This document shows positions 43,706-52,544 of a stretch of 64,000 bases of DNA, one piece after another (the stretch's first letter is position 1; the number at the start of each line of letters is the position of its first letter). Where the stretch lies: contig NZ_JPOS01000039.1 in assembly GCF_000759025.1 (NCBI RefSeq), positions 186,001 to 250,000 on the forward strand, given 5' to 3'. The position numbers and the translations under genes were made by a program. The DNA comes from Phaeodactylibacter xiamenensis (GTDB taxonomy: Bacteria > Bacteroidota > Bacteroidia > Chitinophagales > Saprospiraceae). A model generated the notes under the pieces. That model was not told the DNA's origin and searched no databases. It worked only from the letters and a program-made list of their open reading frames with translations.

Positions 43706-45054
43706 TGCTCCTGTGGGCTGTGGGCAATGTATCAGCCCATGCACAAACCTTCAATGTAGCAGATTATGGCGCCGTTGCGGATGGAGCCTCCTACAGCACA
43801 GCAGCCATACAAGCCGCGCTGGACGACTGCCACGATAAGGGCGGTGGGACGGTGCTGATTCCCACTGGGACTTACCTTACGGGGAGTATCCGAGTGTACT
43901 CCCATACCCGCTTGCAGCTCGCACCCGGTGCCACCCTGCTGGGCAGCAAGCGCCTGGAGGATTACGATGAGGAGCACCCCCATCTCATCTGGGGCGATAG
44001 CATAGAGCGCTTTCGGCTAAGCGGCGACGGGGTGATAGACGGGCAGGGCGAAAGCTTCTTTGACCGCTCCGGACGGTCCTGGAAGGCTGAGAAAGGGGCA
44101 CGACCGGCCCCCTGGATTCTGATCACCAACAGCAAGGATATCCAAGTGGAGGGCGTCGAGCTAGTCCATTCACCCGCTCATGTGCTGGTTTTTCAGAAGT
44201 GCAAAAATGTGGTGGTGCGGGGCGTGAGCATCCGCAATGATATACGCAGCCCCAATACGGATGGCATTGACATCAAAGGTTGCCGCCAAGTACTGATCAG
44301 CGACTGCTTTATCTCTACCGGAGATGACGCCATATGCCTGAAGTCGGCGCAAGACACAGTCGAGCAGGTCGTGGTCTCGGACTGCATCCTCATCAGTGAT
44401 GACGCGGCCGTCAAGTTTGGGACCGGATCCCGGTACCCCATACGAAACTGCCAGTTTTCCAATATCAATATTAGCGGCACCCGCTACGGCATCGCCTTTT
44501 TTATGACGCAGGGGGGGATATTTGAACACTGCCAGTTTTCCGGCATCCTGATCGAAACGGGCAGTCGGCACAAAACCGAATACCCTATATACATGGATAT
44601 CGACAAGCGGTCGGTAGAGCAGGCCCTGGGCAGGATCCGGGATATCGACTTCTCCAACGTAAAAATCATCACCCGCGGCAACATACTAATCGGCGGGCAA
44701 GCAGGCCACCCTGTCAGCGGCATTCGTTTCAATGGGGTCACGATGGCGCTGACCGAGCTGACAGACCTCAGGGCGGTGTCCAAAAAGCCACGGGGGAACA
44801 AATCTTTTCTCACGCTGCCTGGAATGGAGGATTTCTCGGCTGTGCCTGCTCATTTTACGCTTGGCTACGTGAAAGATGTCAAATTGGAGGACATCCGTAT
44901 CAGCCATCAATTTGGCGAAAGCCCTTACCAACGGCACTTTTTCCACTTTCAGGAAGCCGAAGCCATCCAATTGTCTGGCCTGCAGTTGCCACCGGAGATG
45001 CGCGGGCGAAAAAAGATTCATCAGAAAGGTGAGGTTTCGCTAACTATTGAATGA
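43678..45054 (+). CDS. Second glycoside hydrolase family 28 protein
   Basis: A 458-residue exported enzyme with a signal peptide (V-S-A-H-A-Q, about 23). The N-terminal F-N-V-A-D-Y-G-A-V-A-D-G and the aspartate motifs N-T-D-G-I-D-I-K and T-G-D-D-A-I-C-L-K are typical of GH28. The usual G-H-G/R-I-K positions read G-T-G-S and T-R-Y, so the substrate-binding loops differ from standard polygalacturonase. Targets such as rhamnogalacturonan or another uronate glycan are possible. It overlaps the previous gene by 28 bases and the next by four (ATGA), so the genes are translationally coupled. Confidence 0.85.
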   Translation: MDLRQLCGIMLLWAVGNVSAHAQTFNVADYGAVADGASYSTAAIQAALDDCHDKGGGTVLIPTGTYLTGSIRVYSHTRLQLAPGATLLGSKRLEDYDEEHPHLIWGDSIERFRLSGDGVIDGQGESFFDRSGRSWKAEKGARPAPWILITNSKDIQVEGVELVHSPAHVLVFQKCKNVVVRGVSIRNDIRSPNTDGIDIKGCRQVLISDCFISTGDDAICLKSAQDTVEQVVVSDCILISDDAAVKFGTGSRYPIRNCQFSNINISGTRYGIAFFMTQGGIFEHCQFSGILIETGSRHKTEYPIYMDIDKRSVEQALGRIRDIDFSNVKIITRGNILIGGQAGHPVSGIRFNGVTMALTELTDLRAVSKKPRGNKSFLTLPGMEDFSAVPAHFTLGYVKDVKLEDIRISHQFGESPYQRHFFHFQEAEAIQLSGLQLPPEMRGRKKIHQKGEVSLTIE

Positions 45055-46316
45055 AATTGAATACTAATCGATATAACCCAATTCCAATGCCAAGAGCTTA
45101 CCCTTTTTTCGTTTGTTTATGCTTCAGCTTAACCACCCTGGGGCAACAACCCGCTGCCGAAGCCATAAAAACAGCTTTGCAGGAGGGCGGGCACTACGCC
45201 GGCCAGGTGCTGCTCGATGAAGAAGGCTGGTCGCGCTGCGATTACGACTGGATGGATGGAAAGTGGCACGCTTACGAGACGGCCTGGCACACCGGTCAGG
45301 TCATTAATGGGCTGCTGTACGCCTACGAAATCACGCAGGATAGCAGTTTGCTTGCCACCGCCCGGCATGCTGGCAATTGGTGGGTTACCCTAACCATCGA
45401 GGATGATCCCCGCTTAAAGGGATACCTGCGGGCTGTACACGGAGACGAGGTTGGTGCACTGATTAACTTCACAACCATTGCGGACGGGACCCCCGGCCTG
45501 TTCAGGCTCTCGCGGCTTACTGGTGATCCGCGTTATGCCGAGGTCGCAACCCGGGCCGGCCAATGGGCGCTCGATCACCTCTATTTGGAAGAAGAAGGCC
45601 TCATTTACGACTTGGTAGATGCCCAGACGGGTGAGATATGGACGGATAAATCGCCTTTCTACGAAGGGGAGCTTACCGTGCATCAGGTAGCCCGCCCGAA
45701 TAACGAAGGTTTCCTGTTCAAAGATATGTACGAATTCACGGGCGAGGAGCGCTATCGTGAAGCTTTTATCAACCTATGCAACAGCTTGGTCGAGAAGCAG
45801 CACGACAATGGCTTTTGGATGGACTACCACCCTAATAGCATTGAGAAAGGCCGGATACACCCCCGTTCCAACATCTGGTACGCGGAGTCCTTGATTGCAG
45901 GGTACGAACTGACGGGAGACCGCCGCTATTTAGAAGCGGCTTATCGTACGGGAAAAGCGGTGGTTGACTGGCAGCAAAAGGACGGGGTGATTTACTACCG
46001 CAACTATACCGAGCCCGAACGCATGAACCGAAGCTCCATCTGCGGGTCTGCAGTTTCATTCGCGGGCATCCTCTGGCTCGAGCTGCGGGAGCATGGCTAC
46101 CAAGAGGAATTCGAAAAGCCCATTCAGGAGGCGGCACGCTGGGTGATGCAAAACCGCTTTGCCGCTGATCATCCAGATCCAAATCTGCGGGGGGCATTTT
46201 TAGAAACGAGACGCCGCCATAAGGATGGCCGCACCCTCATTCGGGTCAGGGATATCGCCACTTCATTCGGCCTGCGTTTTTTGGCCATTTATTACCAAAC
46301 TTACTACGGAGCATAA
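45051..46316 (+). CDS. Exported (alpha/alpha)6-barrel (six-hairpin glycosidase-like) protein
   Basis: A 421-residue protein with a signal peptide (C-F-S-L-T-T-L-G-Q); the second ATG at 45087 gives a more regular one, while 45051 overlaps the previous stop as ATGA. The body is a series of helical hairpins (for example T-A-W-H-T-G-Q-V-I-N-G-L-L-Y-A-Y and R-P-N-N-E-G-F-L-F-K-D-M-Y-E-F) as in the six-hairpin glycosidases, epimerases and unsaturated glucuronyl hydrolases. The GH88/105 active-site signature is not present, so I do not assign a family. Context suggests action on uronate oligosaccharides. Confidence 0.65.
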   Translation: MKLNTNRYNPIPMPRAYPFFVCLCFSLTTLGQQPAAEAIKTALQEGGHYAGQVLLDEEGWSRCDYDWMDGKWHAYETAWHTGQVINGLLYAYEITQDSSLLATARHAGNWWVTLTIEDDPRLKGYLRAVHGDEVGALINFTTIADGTPGLFRLSRLTGDPRYAEVATRAGQWALDHLYLEEEGLIYDLVDAQTGEIWTDKSPFYEGELTVHQVARPNNEGFLFKDMYEFTGEERYREAFINLCNSLVEKQHDNGFWMDYHPNSIEKGRIHPRSNIWYAESLIAGYELTGDRRYLEAAYRTGKAVVDWQQKDGVIYYRNYTEPERMNRSSICGSAVSFAGILWLELREHGYQEEFEKPIQEAARWVMQNRFAADHPDPNLRGAFLETRRRHKDGRTLIRVRDIATSFGLRFLAIYYQTYYGA

Positions 46317-47521
46317 TGATGAACCGAAAAGACTTCCTGCGTTTTTTGGGGCTGGGTGCAATAGGCAGTATCCTCCCACAGACAGCAACCGCGCAATTGC
46401 CTGCAAAGCCAGACGATGTGCGCATTACAGATGTAGCGTGTTACCGTTTTAAGAAAGCCAACTTCGTCAAAGTAAGTACGAATACAGGTATAAACGGCTG
46501 GGGGGAGAGCGACGGCAGCAACCGCGATTTCACCTACCTCTATATCGAAAAGGAACTCAAACAATACATTCTGGGCAAAAACCCGTTCGATAGTGAAGCT
46601 ATCTGGATGGAGGCTTATTTAAAAGGGTTGGAAACGGGCATGAGCGGTTTGCACCCGGGATCGCTGGCCGGCATTGATAACGCGATATGGGATTTAAAAG
46701 GGAAAATACTGGGCCTGCCTGTCCACCAACTCTTGGGCGGTAACGGAAAGCAAAAGATACGAGTCTACGGCAGCTACGGCCGCGACAAAGGCGGGTACGA
46801 CTACCGCAGCCCGCAGGAGATGGCTCGCATTGCTGCCGATTTTGTGGAACAAGGCTATAAAGCCGTAAAAGCCCGCCTGCAAATCCGGCAGGAGAATGTG
46901 AACCCTTACCCCGATGACACCTTTGAATGCGTAAAGGTCATACGGCAGGCCATTGGGGATGATATCCGCCTGTTTATCGACTTCAACAACGGCTACACGC
47001 CCGCCGAGGCAACGGTGATGGGCAGGAAACTCTATGAGCACTTTAATATTGCCGCTTTGGAAGAGCCCGTGTTCCAGCAAGACTACGCAGGCCTCCGGCA
47101 GGTAGTGGAAAGCCTGGAGATACCCGTTATGGCTGGCGAACACGAATATAGCTCTTGGATGGTTAAAGAATTGCTGGAAGAAACCGGCGTAGAGTTTGTC
47201 AACATTGATTTGATCAAATGCGGCGGGATCACCGATTGCAAAAAAGCTGCTGCGATTGCCCATGCATATGGCAAGCAGGTGATGGTGCACAATGCCAAGC
47301 CTACCTTAGCTACTGCTGCCAGTTTGCAGCTGCTGGCCTCCATCCCGAATGGCGCCCGGTTTCAGGAGTACGCAGGCAAGCGCGAGAAAGAGGGGTATGG
47401 CAATTTGCTCGGGCTTTTCGATAATTATTTCCGCTTTGAGGATGGCTATCTGGAAGTGCCGCAGGAGCCTGGGCTAGGCCTTATTGTCAATGAAAAGGCC
47501 ATGGAGGCAGAACGCAAGTAA
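46316..47521 (+). CDS. Enolase-superfamily (mandelate racemase type) enzyme with an export signal
   Basis: A 401-residue protein. The first ~26 residues (N-R-K-D-F-L-R-F-L-G-L-G-A-I-G) look like a signal sequence, unusual for this normally cytoplasmic superfamily. Catalytic residues of the mandelate-racemase subgroup are visible: Lys185 in V-K-A-R, metal ligands Asp222 (F-I-D-F-N-N), Glu249 (L-E-E-P) and Glu275 (G-E-H-E), and His325 (V-H-N). Dehydration or cycloisomerisation of a sugar acid is likely, fitting uronate catabolism. The start overlaps the preceding stop by one base (TAATG); the operon ends here with a hairpin about 150 bases on. Confidence 0.82.
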   Translation: MMNRKDFLRFLGLGAIGSILPQTATAQLPAKPDDVRITDVACYRFKKANFVKVSTNTGINGWGESDGSNRDFTYLYIEKELKQYILGKNPFDSEAIWMEAYLKGLETGMSGLHPGSLAGIDNAIWDLKGKILGLPVHQLLGGNGKQKIRVYGSYGRDKGGYDYRSPQEMARIAADFVEQGYKAVKARLQIRQENVNPYPDDTFECVKVIRQAIGDDIRLFIDFNNGYTPAEATVMGRKLYEHFNIAALEEPVFQQDYAGLRQVVESLEIPVMAGEHEYSSWMVKELLEETGVEFVNIDLIKCGGITDCKKAAAIAHAYGKQVMVHNAKPTLATAASLQLLASIPNGARFQEYAGKREKEGYGNLLGLFDNYFRFEDGYLEVPQEPGLGLIVNEKAMEAERK

Positions 47522-47671
47522 AGGAGTCTTTATTTCAGAAAGTCGTTCAACCCAACGCTGTCTTTCGTGAATACGGGGATTACGTGCCTGTTGACGATTT
47601 TATTATTTCATATGAGACACACCATTCGTGTGAAACTCAAGTGAAAGGACTAACCTTTATTGCCAAAACAG

Positions 47672-47722
47672 ACCGGAAGCCTGGTAAAGAAAACGTTTTT
47701 TTGGGAATAGGCTTCCGGTTTT
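47672..47722 (+). terminator. Terminator of the carbohydrate operon
   Basis: ACCGGAAGCCT (47672-47682) and AGGCTTCCGGT (47709-47719) pair perfectly and are followed by TTTT. The 26-base loop is long and contains its own T run. It lies 150 bases after the enolase-type gene; the 47522-47671 stretch shows no gene. Confidence 0.7.
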
Positions 47723-47775
47723 AAGGCAAAGTGCGGTAGGTAGGGATGAAGCTTTCGTTTTTAAAAGTCCCAAGC

Positions 47776-48219
47776 CTACGGCTTTAGCAATGTTTCTGCC
47801 TCTTCCTTCAGCACCAAAATACTGTCCAAACTCTCCCGCTGAATATTCAGCATGTGGTCCGGGGTGGCTTCCGGCATCTTTTTACCGTGGGTGTGGTCGT
47901 GATCATGGTCGTGGTCATGATGATGAGCGTGTTCATGGCCCGGCACTTCAATCCGTTCCTCTTTCCACTGCGCGTAGCGCTGCTGCAGCTTGCTTACCGA
48001 TTGCAGGAAGGACTGCTCCGCCTCCGTTAGTGCCCGCCCCTGAACGCTCATTTGATTGTGGCGCTGTTCCAGGCTGTCGAGCAGCGGGCGCAGGGCTTCC
48101 TCGCTTTGCAAAGCTTTTTCGTGCAGGCTGGCAGCCTCCTCAAGCTTAGGGTCAGTTGGCTCGCCGGATGCGCAAGCGGTCAAAGTCAGGAGTAGAAAGA
48201 AAAATAGGGTACTTCTCAT
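47776..48219 (-). CDS. Histidine-rich lipoprotein, probable periplasmic metal-binding protein
   Basis: A 147-residue lipoprotein (L-T-L-T-A-C, Cys near 16) with a helical body and a His/Asp-rich stretch (H-E-H-A-H-H-H-D-H-D-H-D-H-D-H-T-H) near residue 95-112, expected to bind zinc or nickel. Start at 48219 because it overlaps the upstream gene's stop by four bases and gives a clean signal peptide. It is co-transcribed with the C-x-F-C-G-motif gene behind a zinc-type operator, so a role in periplasmic zinc capture or storage is likely. Confidence 0.72.
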   Translation of the reverse strand: MRSTLFFFLLLTLTACASGEPTDPKLEEAASLHEKALQSEEALRPLLDSLEQRHNQMSVQGRALTEAEQSFLQSVSKLQQRYAQWKEERIEVPGHEHAHHHDHDHDHDHTHGKKMPEATPDHMLNIQRESLDSILVLKEEAETLLKP

Positions 48220-48659
48220 GGCTCGTAAGGTTCTGCGTTTTTCAAAATGTAATTGCAATGGTCTATGTCGTTGACATTTAATGTCAATTTGCCCTTAAAG
48301 GTAAGTTGCTCATCCATGCGGAAACGCCGTACGGCTTCAGGTTTAAGTTGCAGCTCCACCACTGACTCCGGCCCGGCTGCCCCGCAAAAGTAGCAGGAAG
48401 ATAATGGATAACGGGACAATATGAAAAACATCTTTTGCTCATTGAACGGGATAAAATAGCCCGAAAGTATGACCTCCTTTCCTTGGTAAGCCTCTACCTC
48501 TTTGCTGAATTTGGGCTTCATGTAGTAAGCCCCCAAATCTTCAATGTAGTCAGTCCTGAACTTCACCTTTGACAACAGTTTCCAGTCGATAGTTTCCTGT
48601 GCATTCGCCAAAAAGGCGGTTAGGCAAATCAGCAGTGTAAAGCAGTAGCGATTTAGCAT
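48216..48659 (-). CDS. Exported protein with C-x-F-C-G-A-A-G-P-E motif (copy 1), distant DUF3299-like
   Basis: A 147-residue exported protein (signal peptide ends A-N-A-Q, about 21). The core is a single small beta domain: V-I-L-S-G-Y-F-I-P, then S-S-C-Y-F-C-G-A-A-G-P-E (Cys89, Cys92), then F-K-G-K-L-T-L-N. The order G-Y-x-x-P...C resembles DUF3299 proteins, but the cysteine pair and G-P-E are distinctive. A paralogue lies at 51987 in the same cluster. The CxxC suggests metal or redox function in the periplasm. It is the first gene of a minus-strand unit starting at two TGCAAC-type operators. Confidence 0.7.
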   Translation of the reverse strand: MLNRYCFTLLICLTAFLANAQETIDWKLLSKVKFRTDYIEDLGAYYMKPKFSKEVEAYQGKEVILSGYFIPFNEQKMFFILSRYPLSSCYFCGAAGPESVVELQLKPEAVRRFRMDEQLTFKGKLTLNVNDIDHCNYILKNAEPYEP

Positions 48660-48674
48660 GCTCTTGTTCTTTTA

Positions 48675-48728
48675 TGCAACATCGTTGCAAATATGGGAAT
48701 TGATTTTTACTTTTGCAACAACGTTGCA
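48675..48728. promoter_or_regulatory. Divergent promoter with two Zur-type operators
   Basis: Two perfect dyads, TGCAACATCGTTGCA (48675-48689) and TGCAACAACGTTGCA (48714-48728), 39 bases apart. On the plus strand TTG (48685-48687), 20 bases, TACTTTTG (48708-48715) form a consensus promoter for the DUF1826 gene; the first dyad covers its -33 and the second its -7/start point. Zinc-dependent repression is inferred from the genes on either side; no Zur gene is in the window. Confidence 0.78.
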
Positions 48729-48747
48729 TTAATTAAACCTATTGTCC

Positions 48748-49383
48748 ATGCTCAATGAAACCGTGTCAATTACAGGCTGCCTGCAGAGCGAAAACCGTGC
48801 TGAATTGCAGTCTATCCATCAACCGGAATACCAGGCTGGCATCTGGCGCAGGGCGCTCCCTGCAGCACTGAGCGAAGCTTCACTTGAGCTGCTGAACAGC
48901 AGTTGGGAGAGCTTCCGTTTCTCGGGGCCGGTGGAAGAGCTTCCGGCACAATTGGAACAGGCTGGCATCCACCCCTTGCTTAAAGCAGAGGTGCTGAGTC
49001 AGGCTACCTGGTTTGCTGAATTGATGGAGAATCAGCCTTTGTGGCTCTTCTTCGGAAAAGTGCAGAAAGACATGTGCCGCCGCTTTCACACCGACATCAA
49101 TACCCTGCGGTTGCTGTGCACCTATTATGGCCCAGGAACCCTATGGGTACGCCCCGATGCGATTGACCACCAGAAAGCGGCAAAGGGGACAAACGAAGAA
49201 ATGGTCAAAGACCCCGATGGGGTGTTTCAGGCGGGTACCGGCGAGGTTTTACTGATCAAAGGGGCGCTGCATGAGCAAAGCCAATACGGGGCAGCCCTCC
49301 ACCGCAGCCCGGCTGTGCAGCAATCCGGGGAGTCCCGCTTACTGCTGCGTATCGACACCGGAGGAGCATTTAACTTTTCTTAG
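48748..49383 (+). CDS. DUF1826 protein of the zinc-limitation cluster
   Basis: A 211-residue cytoplasmic protein. DUF1826 genes are typically encoded beside COG0523 GTPases in Zur-controlled groups, as here. Seen motifs include R-R-F-H-T-D-I-N-T-L-R-L-L-C-T-Y-Y-G-P-G-T-L-W (about 110-132), with an H-x-D reminiscent of a cupin or 2-OG oxygenase-type site, and a later L-H-E/L-H-R pair. The reaction is unknown. Start at 48748 is the ATG; an in-frame TTG six bases upstream is less likely. The stop codon falls within the repeat element that follows. Confidence 0.8.
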   Translation: MLNETVSITGCLQSENRAELQSIHQPEYQAGIWRRALPAALSEASLELLNSSWESFRFSGPVEELPAQLEQAGIHPLLKAEVLSQATWFAELMENQPLWLFFGKVQKDMCRRFHTDINTLRLLCTYYGPGTLWVRPDAIDHQKAAKGTNEEMVKDPDGVFQAGTGEVLLIKGALHEQSQYGAALHRSPAVQQSGESRLLLRIDTGGAFNFS

Positions 49384-49542
49384 ACTGTGTTGGGAATTCG
49401 CTTTTGGAGCGAATGAAGTCAAATTTTATTCTGAACAAGGCGCGATGATGGAGCCTAGCCTGAGCTAAGCGACTGAAGAGCAACGAAGTGCAGGATAAAA
49501 TTTGGCAAATGCAGCCCAAAGGGTGAAATCCCAACACAGTCT
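49382..49542. repeat. 161-bp repeat element with 14-bp terminal inverted repeats
   Basis: AGACTGTGTTGGGA (49382-49395) is exactly complementary to TCCCAACACAGTCT (49529-49542). Inside, AAATTTTATTCTG and CAGGATAAAATTT form a second near-perfect inverted pair. No coding potential. It looks like a palindromic dispersed repeat or a small non-autonomous (MITE-like) element that inserted at the end of the DUF1826 gene, whose TAG overlaps its first two bases. No target duplication is obvious. Confidence 0.65.
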
Positions 49543-49554
49543 TAAAAACGGATT

Positions 49555-50748
<1,194 letters not shown>

Positions 50749-50767
50749 ATGATAAAGCTCATTGATT

Positions 50768-50782
50768 TGCAACCCTGTTGCA
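50768..50782 (+). promoter_or_regulatory. Third Zur-type operator
   Basis: TGCAACCCTGTTGCA is the same dyad (TGCAAC-N3-GTTGCA) as at 48675 and 48714. It lies 35 bases before the two-cupin lipoprotein gene, just after the first COG0523 gene, and so marks a second transcription unit of the same regulon. Confidence 0.75.
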
Positions 50783-50817
50783 CTTATATTCCGGGCATTC
50801 ATCAAAACTTAACACGT

Positions 50818-51552
50818 ATGAAAATCAAGCTATTTATTGCAGCCTCCTTTCTGGTCTTCCTTTGGAGCTGCCAATCATCTGGAACAGACAATCAACAGGA
50901 ACAAACAGCAACAGACTCGCTGGCCCAGGCAGCGGATACAGAGCTGCCAAGCCGAATGGCGACCACCGTTCTTGAAAACCCTTACATCCGGGTCAAGGAA
51001 ATGACGCTTTCCCCGGGTGCTGATCAGCCCCTGCACGAAGGTGGTCCACGGGTGGTGTACTCGCTGACCGATTACAAAATGAGCTGGCGGGAAGGCGAAG
51101 GCGAACCTGCCGAGAAGTCCTGGTCGACCGGCGATGTCCACTGGCACGATGCGGGTACCCATGCCGTCACAAATACCGGGCAAAGTGAGGCTGTGTTCCT
51201 TGTAGCCATGAGGACGGATGAAGCATTGCCCGCCTGCGACGAAGAAAAGGCTTTGGATAATGACGTGAATAAAGTAAGCCCGGACAAGGCCGAAGTCCTT
51301 TTTGAAAACGAGCAGGTTAAAGTCACCAAAGTCACGCTGGAAGCCGGGGCGGAAATCCCCGAGCACTCGGGGGCTAACCGGGTCATTTATGCCCTCAGCG
51401 ACTACCGCATCAACTTCGCTTCCGACAAAGAAGGTACAGGGGAGCATAGCTTTGAGGCCGGGCAAGCCCACTGGCACGAGGCTTGTACGCACAGCCTGTC
51501 CAATACGGGCAGTACGACGGCAGTATTTTTAGTCATCGCATTCAAAAATTAG
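50818..51552 (+). CDS. Two-cupin lipoprotein
   Basis: A 244-residue lipoprotein (L-W-S-C, Cys near 19) with two tandem, related cupin-like domains (about 48-140 and 155-244). Each ends in a matching histidine motif: V-H-W-H-D-A-G-T-H-A and A-H-W-H-E-A-C-T-H-S. The three histidines per domain could hold a metal. Function is unknown; placement directly after a zinc-type operator suggests periplasmic zinc binding or an enzyme that substitutes under limitation. Start at 50818 gives the signal peptide; the longer frame covers the operator. Confidence 0.75.
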   Translation: MKIKLFIAASFLVFLWSCQSSGTDNQQEQTATDSLAQAADTELPSRMATTVLENPYIRVKEMTLSPGADQPLHEGGPRVVYSLTDYKMSWREGEGEPAEKSWSTGDVHWHDAGTHAVTNTGQSEAVFLVAMRTDEALPACDEEKALDNDVNKVSPDKAEVLFENEQVKVTKVTLEAGAEIPEHSGANRVIYALSDYRINFASDKEGTGEHSFEAGQAHWHEACTHSLSNTGSTTAVFLVIAFKN

Positions 51553-51556
51553 GAAT

Positions 51557-51979
51557 ATGGTATTCTCGATTAGAAGAATAGATTCGGATGTAGTTGGAGC
51601 CTGGGCCAGTGGGTTATGTGCAGTGCACTGTGCGGCAACGCCCTTGCTGTTTGCAGCTCATGCCACAGCCCACGCCGGCGGGGAGCACTTGCGCGAGTCA
51701 GGAGCACTGCCCTGGTATTGGGCAGGCCTGGACTGGGCTTTTCTAGCCTTAGCTTTTGTCGCGGTTTTCTTTGCTTCTAAGCGAGCTACCACCTCCTGGA
51801 TAAAGTGGGGGATGTGGGGGGCACTGTCGGTCATTGCCGCTGTGATTGTCTCAGAGACGTTTGAGCTGCATCTGGTGAGCCATGCCTTTATGTATGTAGG
51901 GGCTTTTGCGCTGATTGGGCTTCATGTGTATAATCACCGGCAGTGTCAAGCCTGTAGTTTGGAAGGTCAAACTGAATAA
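51557..51979 (+). CDS. MerC-domain membrane protein
   Basis: A 140-residue inner-membrane protein with four hydrophobic segments. The first helix carries C-A-V-H-C-A-A-T-P, the Cys-containing element of MerC mercury-uptake proteins, and the C terminus has N-H-R-Q-C-Q-A-C. No other mer genes are present. In Bacteroidota, MerC-domain genes are common next to COG0523 and zinc genes, so transport of zinc is a more natural inference than mercury. Four bases separate it from the cupin gene. Confidence 0.82.
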   Translation: MVFSIRRIDSDVVGAWASGLCAVHCAATPLLFAAHATAHAGGEHLRESGALPWYWAGLDWAFLALAFVAVFFASKRATTSWIKWGMWGALSVIAAVIVSETFELHLVSHAFMYVGAFALIGLHVYNHRQCQACSLEGQTE

Positions 51980-51986
51980 GTTGATT

Positions 51987-52544
51987 ATGGCTCCTAGAAT
52001 ATATTTGTCATTGCTTTTGCTCATTGCTTTTGCCTCTTGTTCGGACGCTCTAGACCAAACTAGAGCGGTAGGGGAGTCTTCCGTGGCGAGCGGGGTAGAG
52101 GCATTGCCGACCGTTGCACAAGTTAGCTTGGACAGCAGTGCCTATCAGTGGGAAAATGGCCACATATTGCTCACTTGGAGGATGCTAAGCAATGTACAAT
52201 TCGAACTGGAGTATAATGAAGATTTGGAGGCTGAAATCCCAATGCCTCTTTTTGGCGAATCAGTGAAGAAGCTGAACGGCAAGCCAGTTCAGGTCAAGGG
52301 TTATGTCATTCCAATTAGCGAGTTAAACGGCCCATTTACCATACTGTCCGCCCTGCCTTACAAACAATGCTTTTTTTGTGGAGGCGCGGGGCCTGAAACA
52401 GTCATGGATATTTTTCTGCAAGAAGGAGAAAGCCGCCACTTCAGTATGGATGAAACCACAACCTTCCGGGGACGTCTAAGGCTGAACAGCGATGATTTTG
52501 ATTACCTAAACTATATTCTGGATGATGCGGAAGTCGTGGATTGA
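51987..52544 (+). CDS. Lipoprotein with C-x-F-C-G-G-A-G-P-E motif (copy 2), distant DUF3299-like
   Basis: A 185-residue lipoprotein (F-A-S-C, Cys18), a longer paralogue of the protein at 48216. The shared core is G-Y-V-I-P-I...Q-C-F-F-C-G-G-A-G-P-E (Cys128, Cys131) and F-R-G-R-L-R-L-N-S-D-D. The start at 51987 is chosen for the signal peptide; it follows merC by seven bases. Two copies in one metal cluster, one soluble and one lipid-anchored, suggest a relay role. Confidence 0.7.
   Translation: MAPRIYLSLLLLIAFASCSDALDQTRAVGESSVASGVEALPTVAQVSLDSSAYQWENGHILLTWRMLSNVQFELEYNEDLEAEIPMPLFGESVKKLNGKPVQVKGYVIPISELNGPFTILSALPYKQCFFCGGAGPETVMDIFLQEGESRHFSMDETTTFRGRLRLNSDDFDYLNYILDDAEVVD

Noticed and set aside
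35841-47521. Classical SusCD polysaccharide utilisation locus
   Set aside because: No SusD-like lipoprotein is present and the receptor plug matches the Xanth-Caul class.
51557-51979. Mercury resistance function for the MerC-domain gene
   Set aside because: No merA, merT, merP or merR nearby; the setting is zinc-related.
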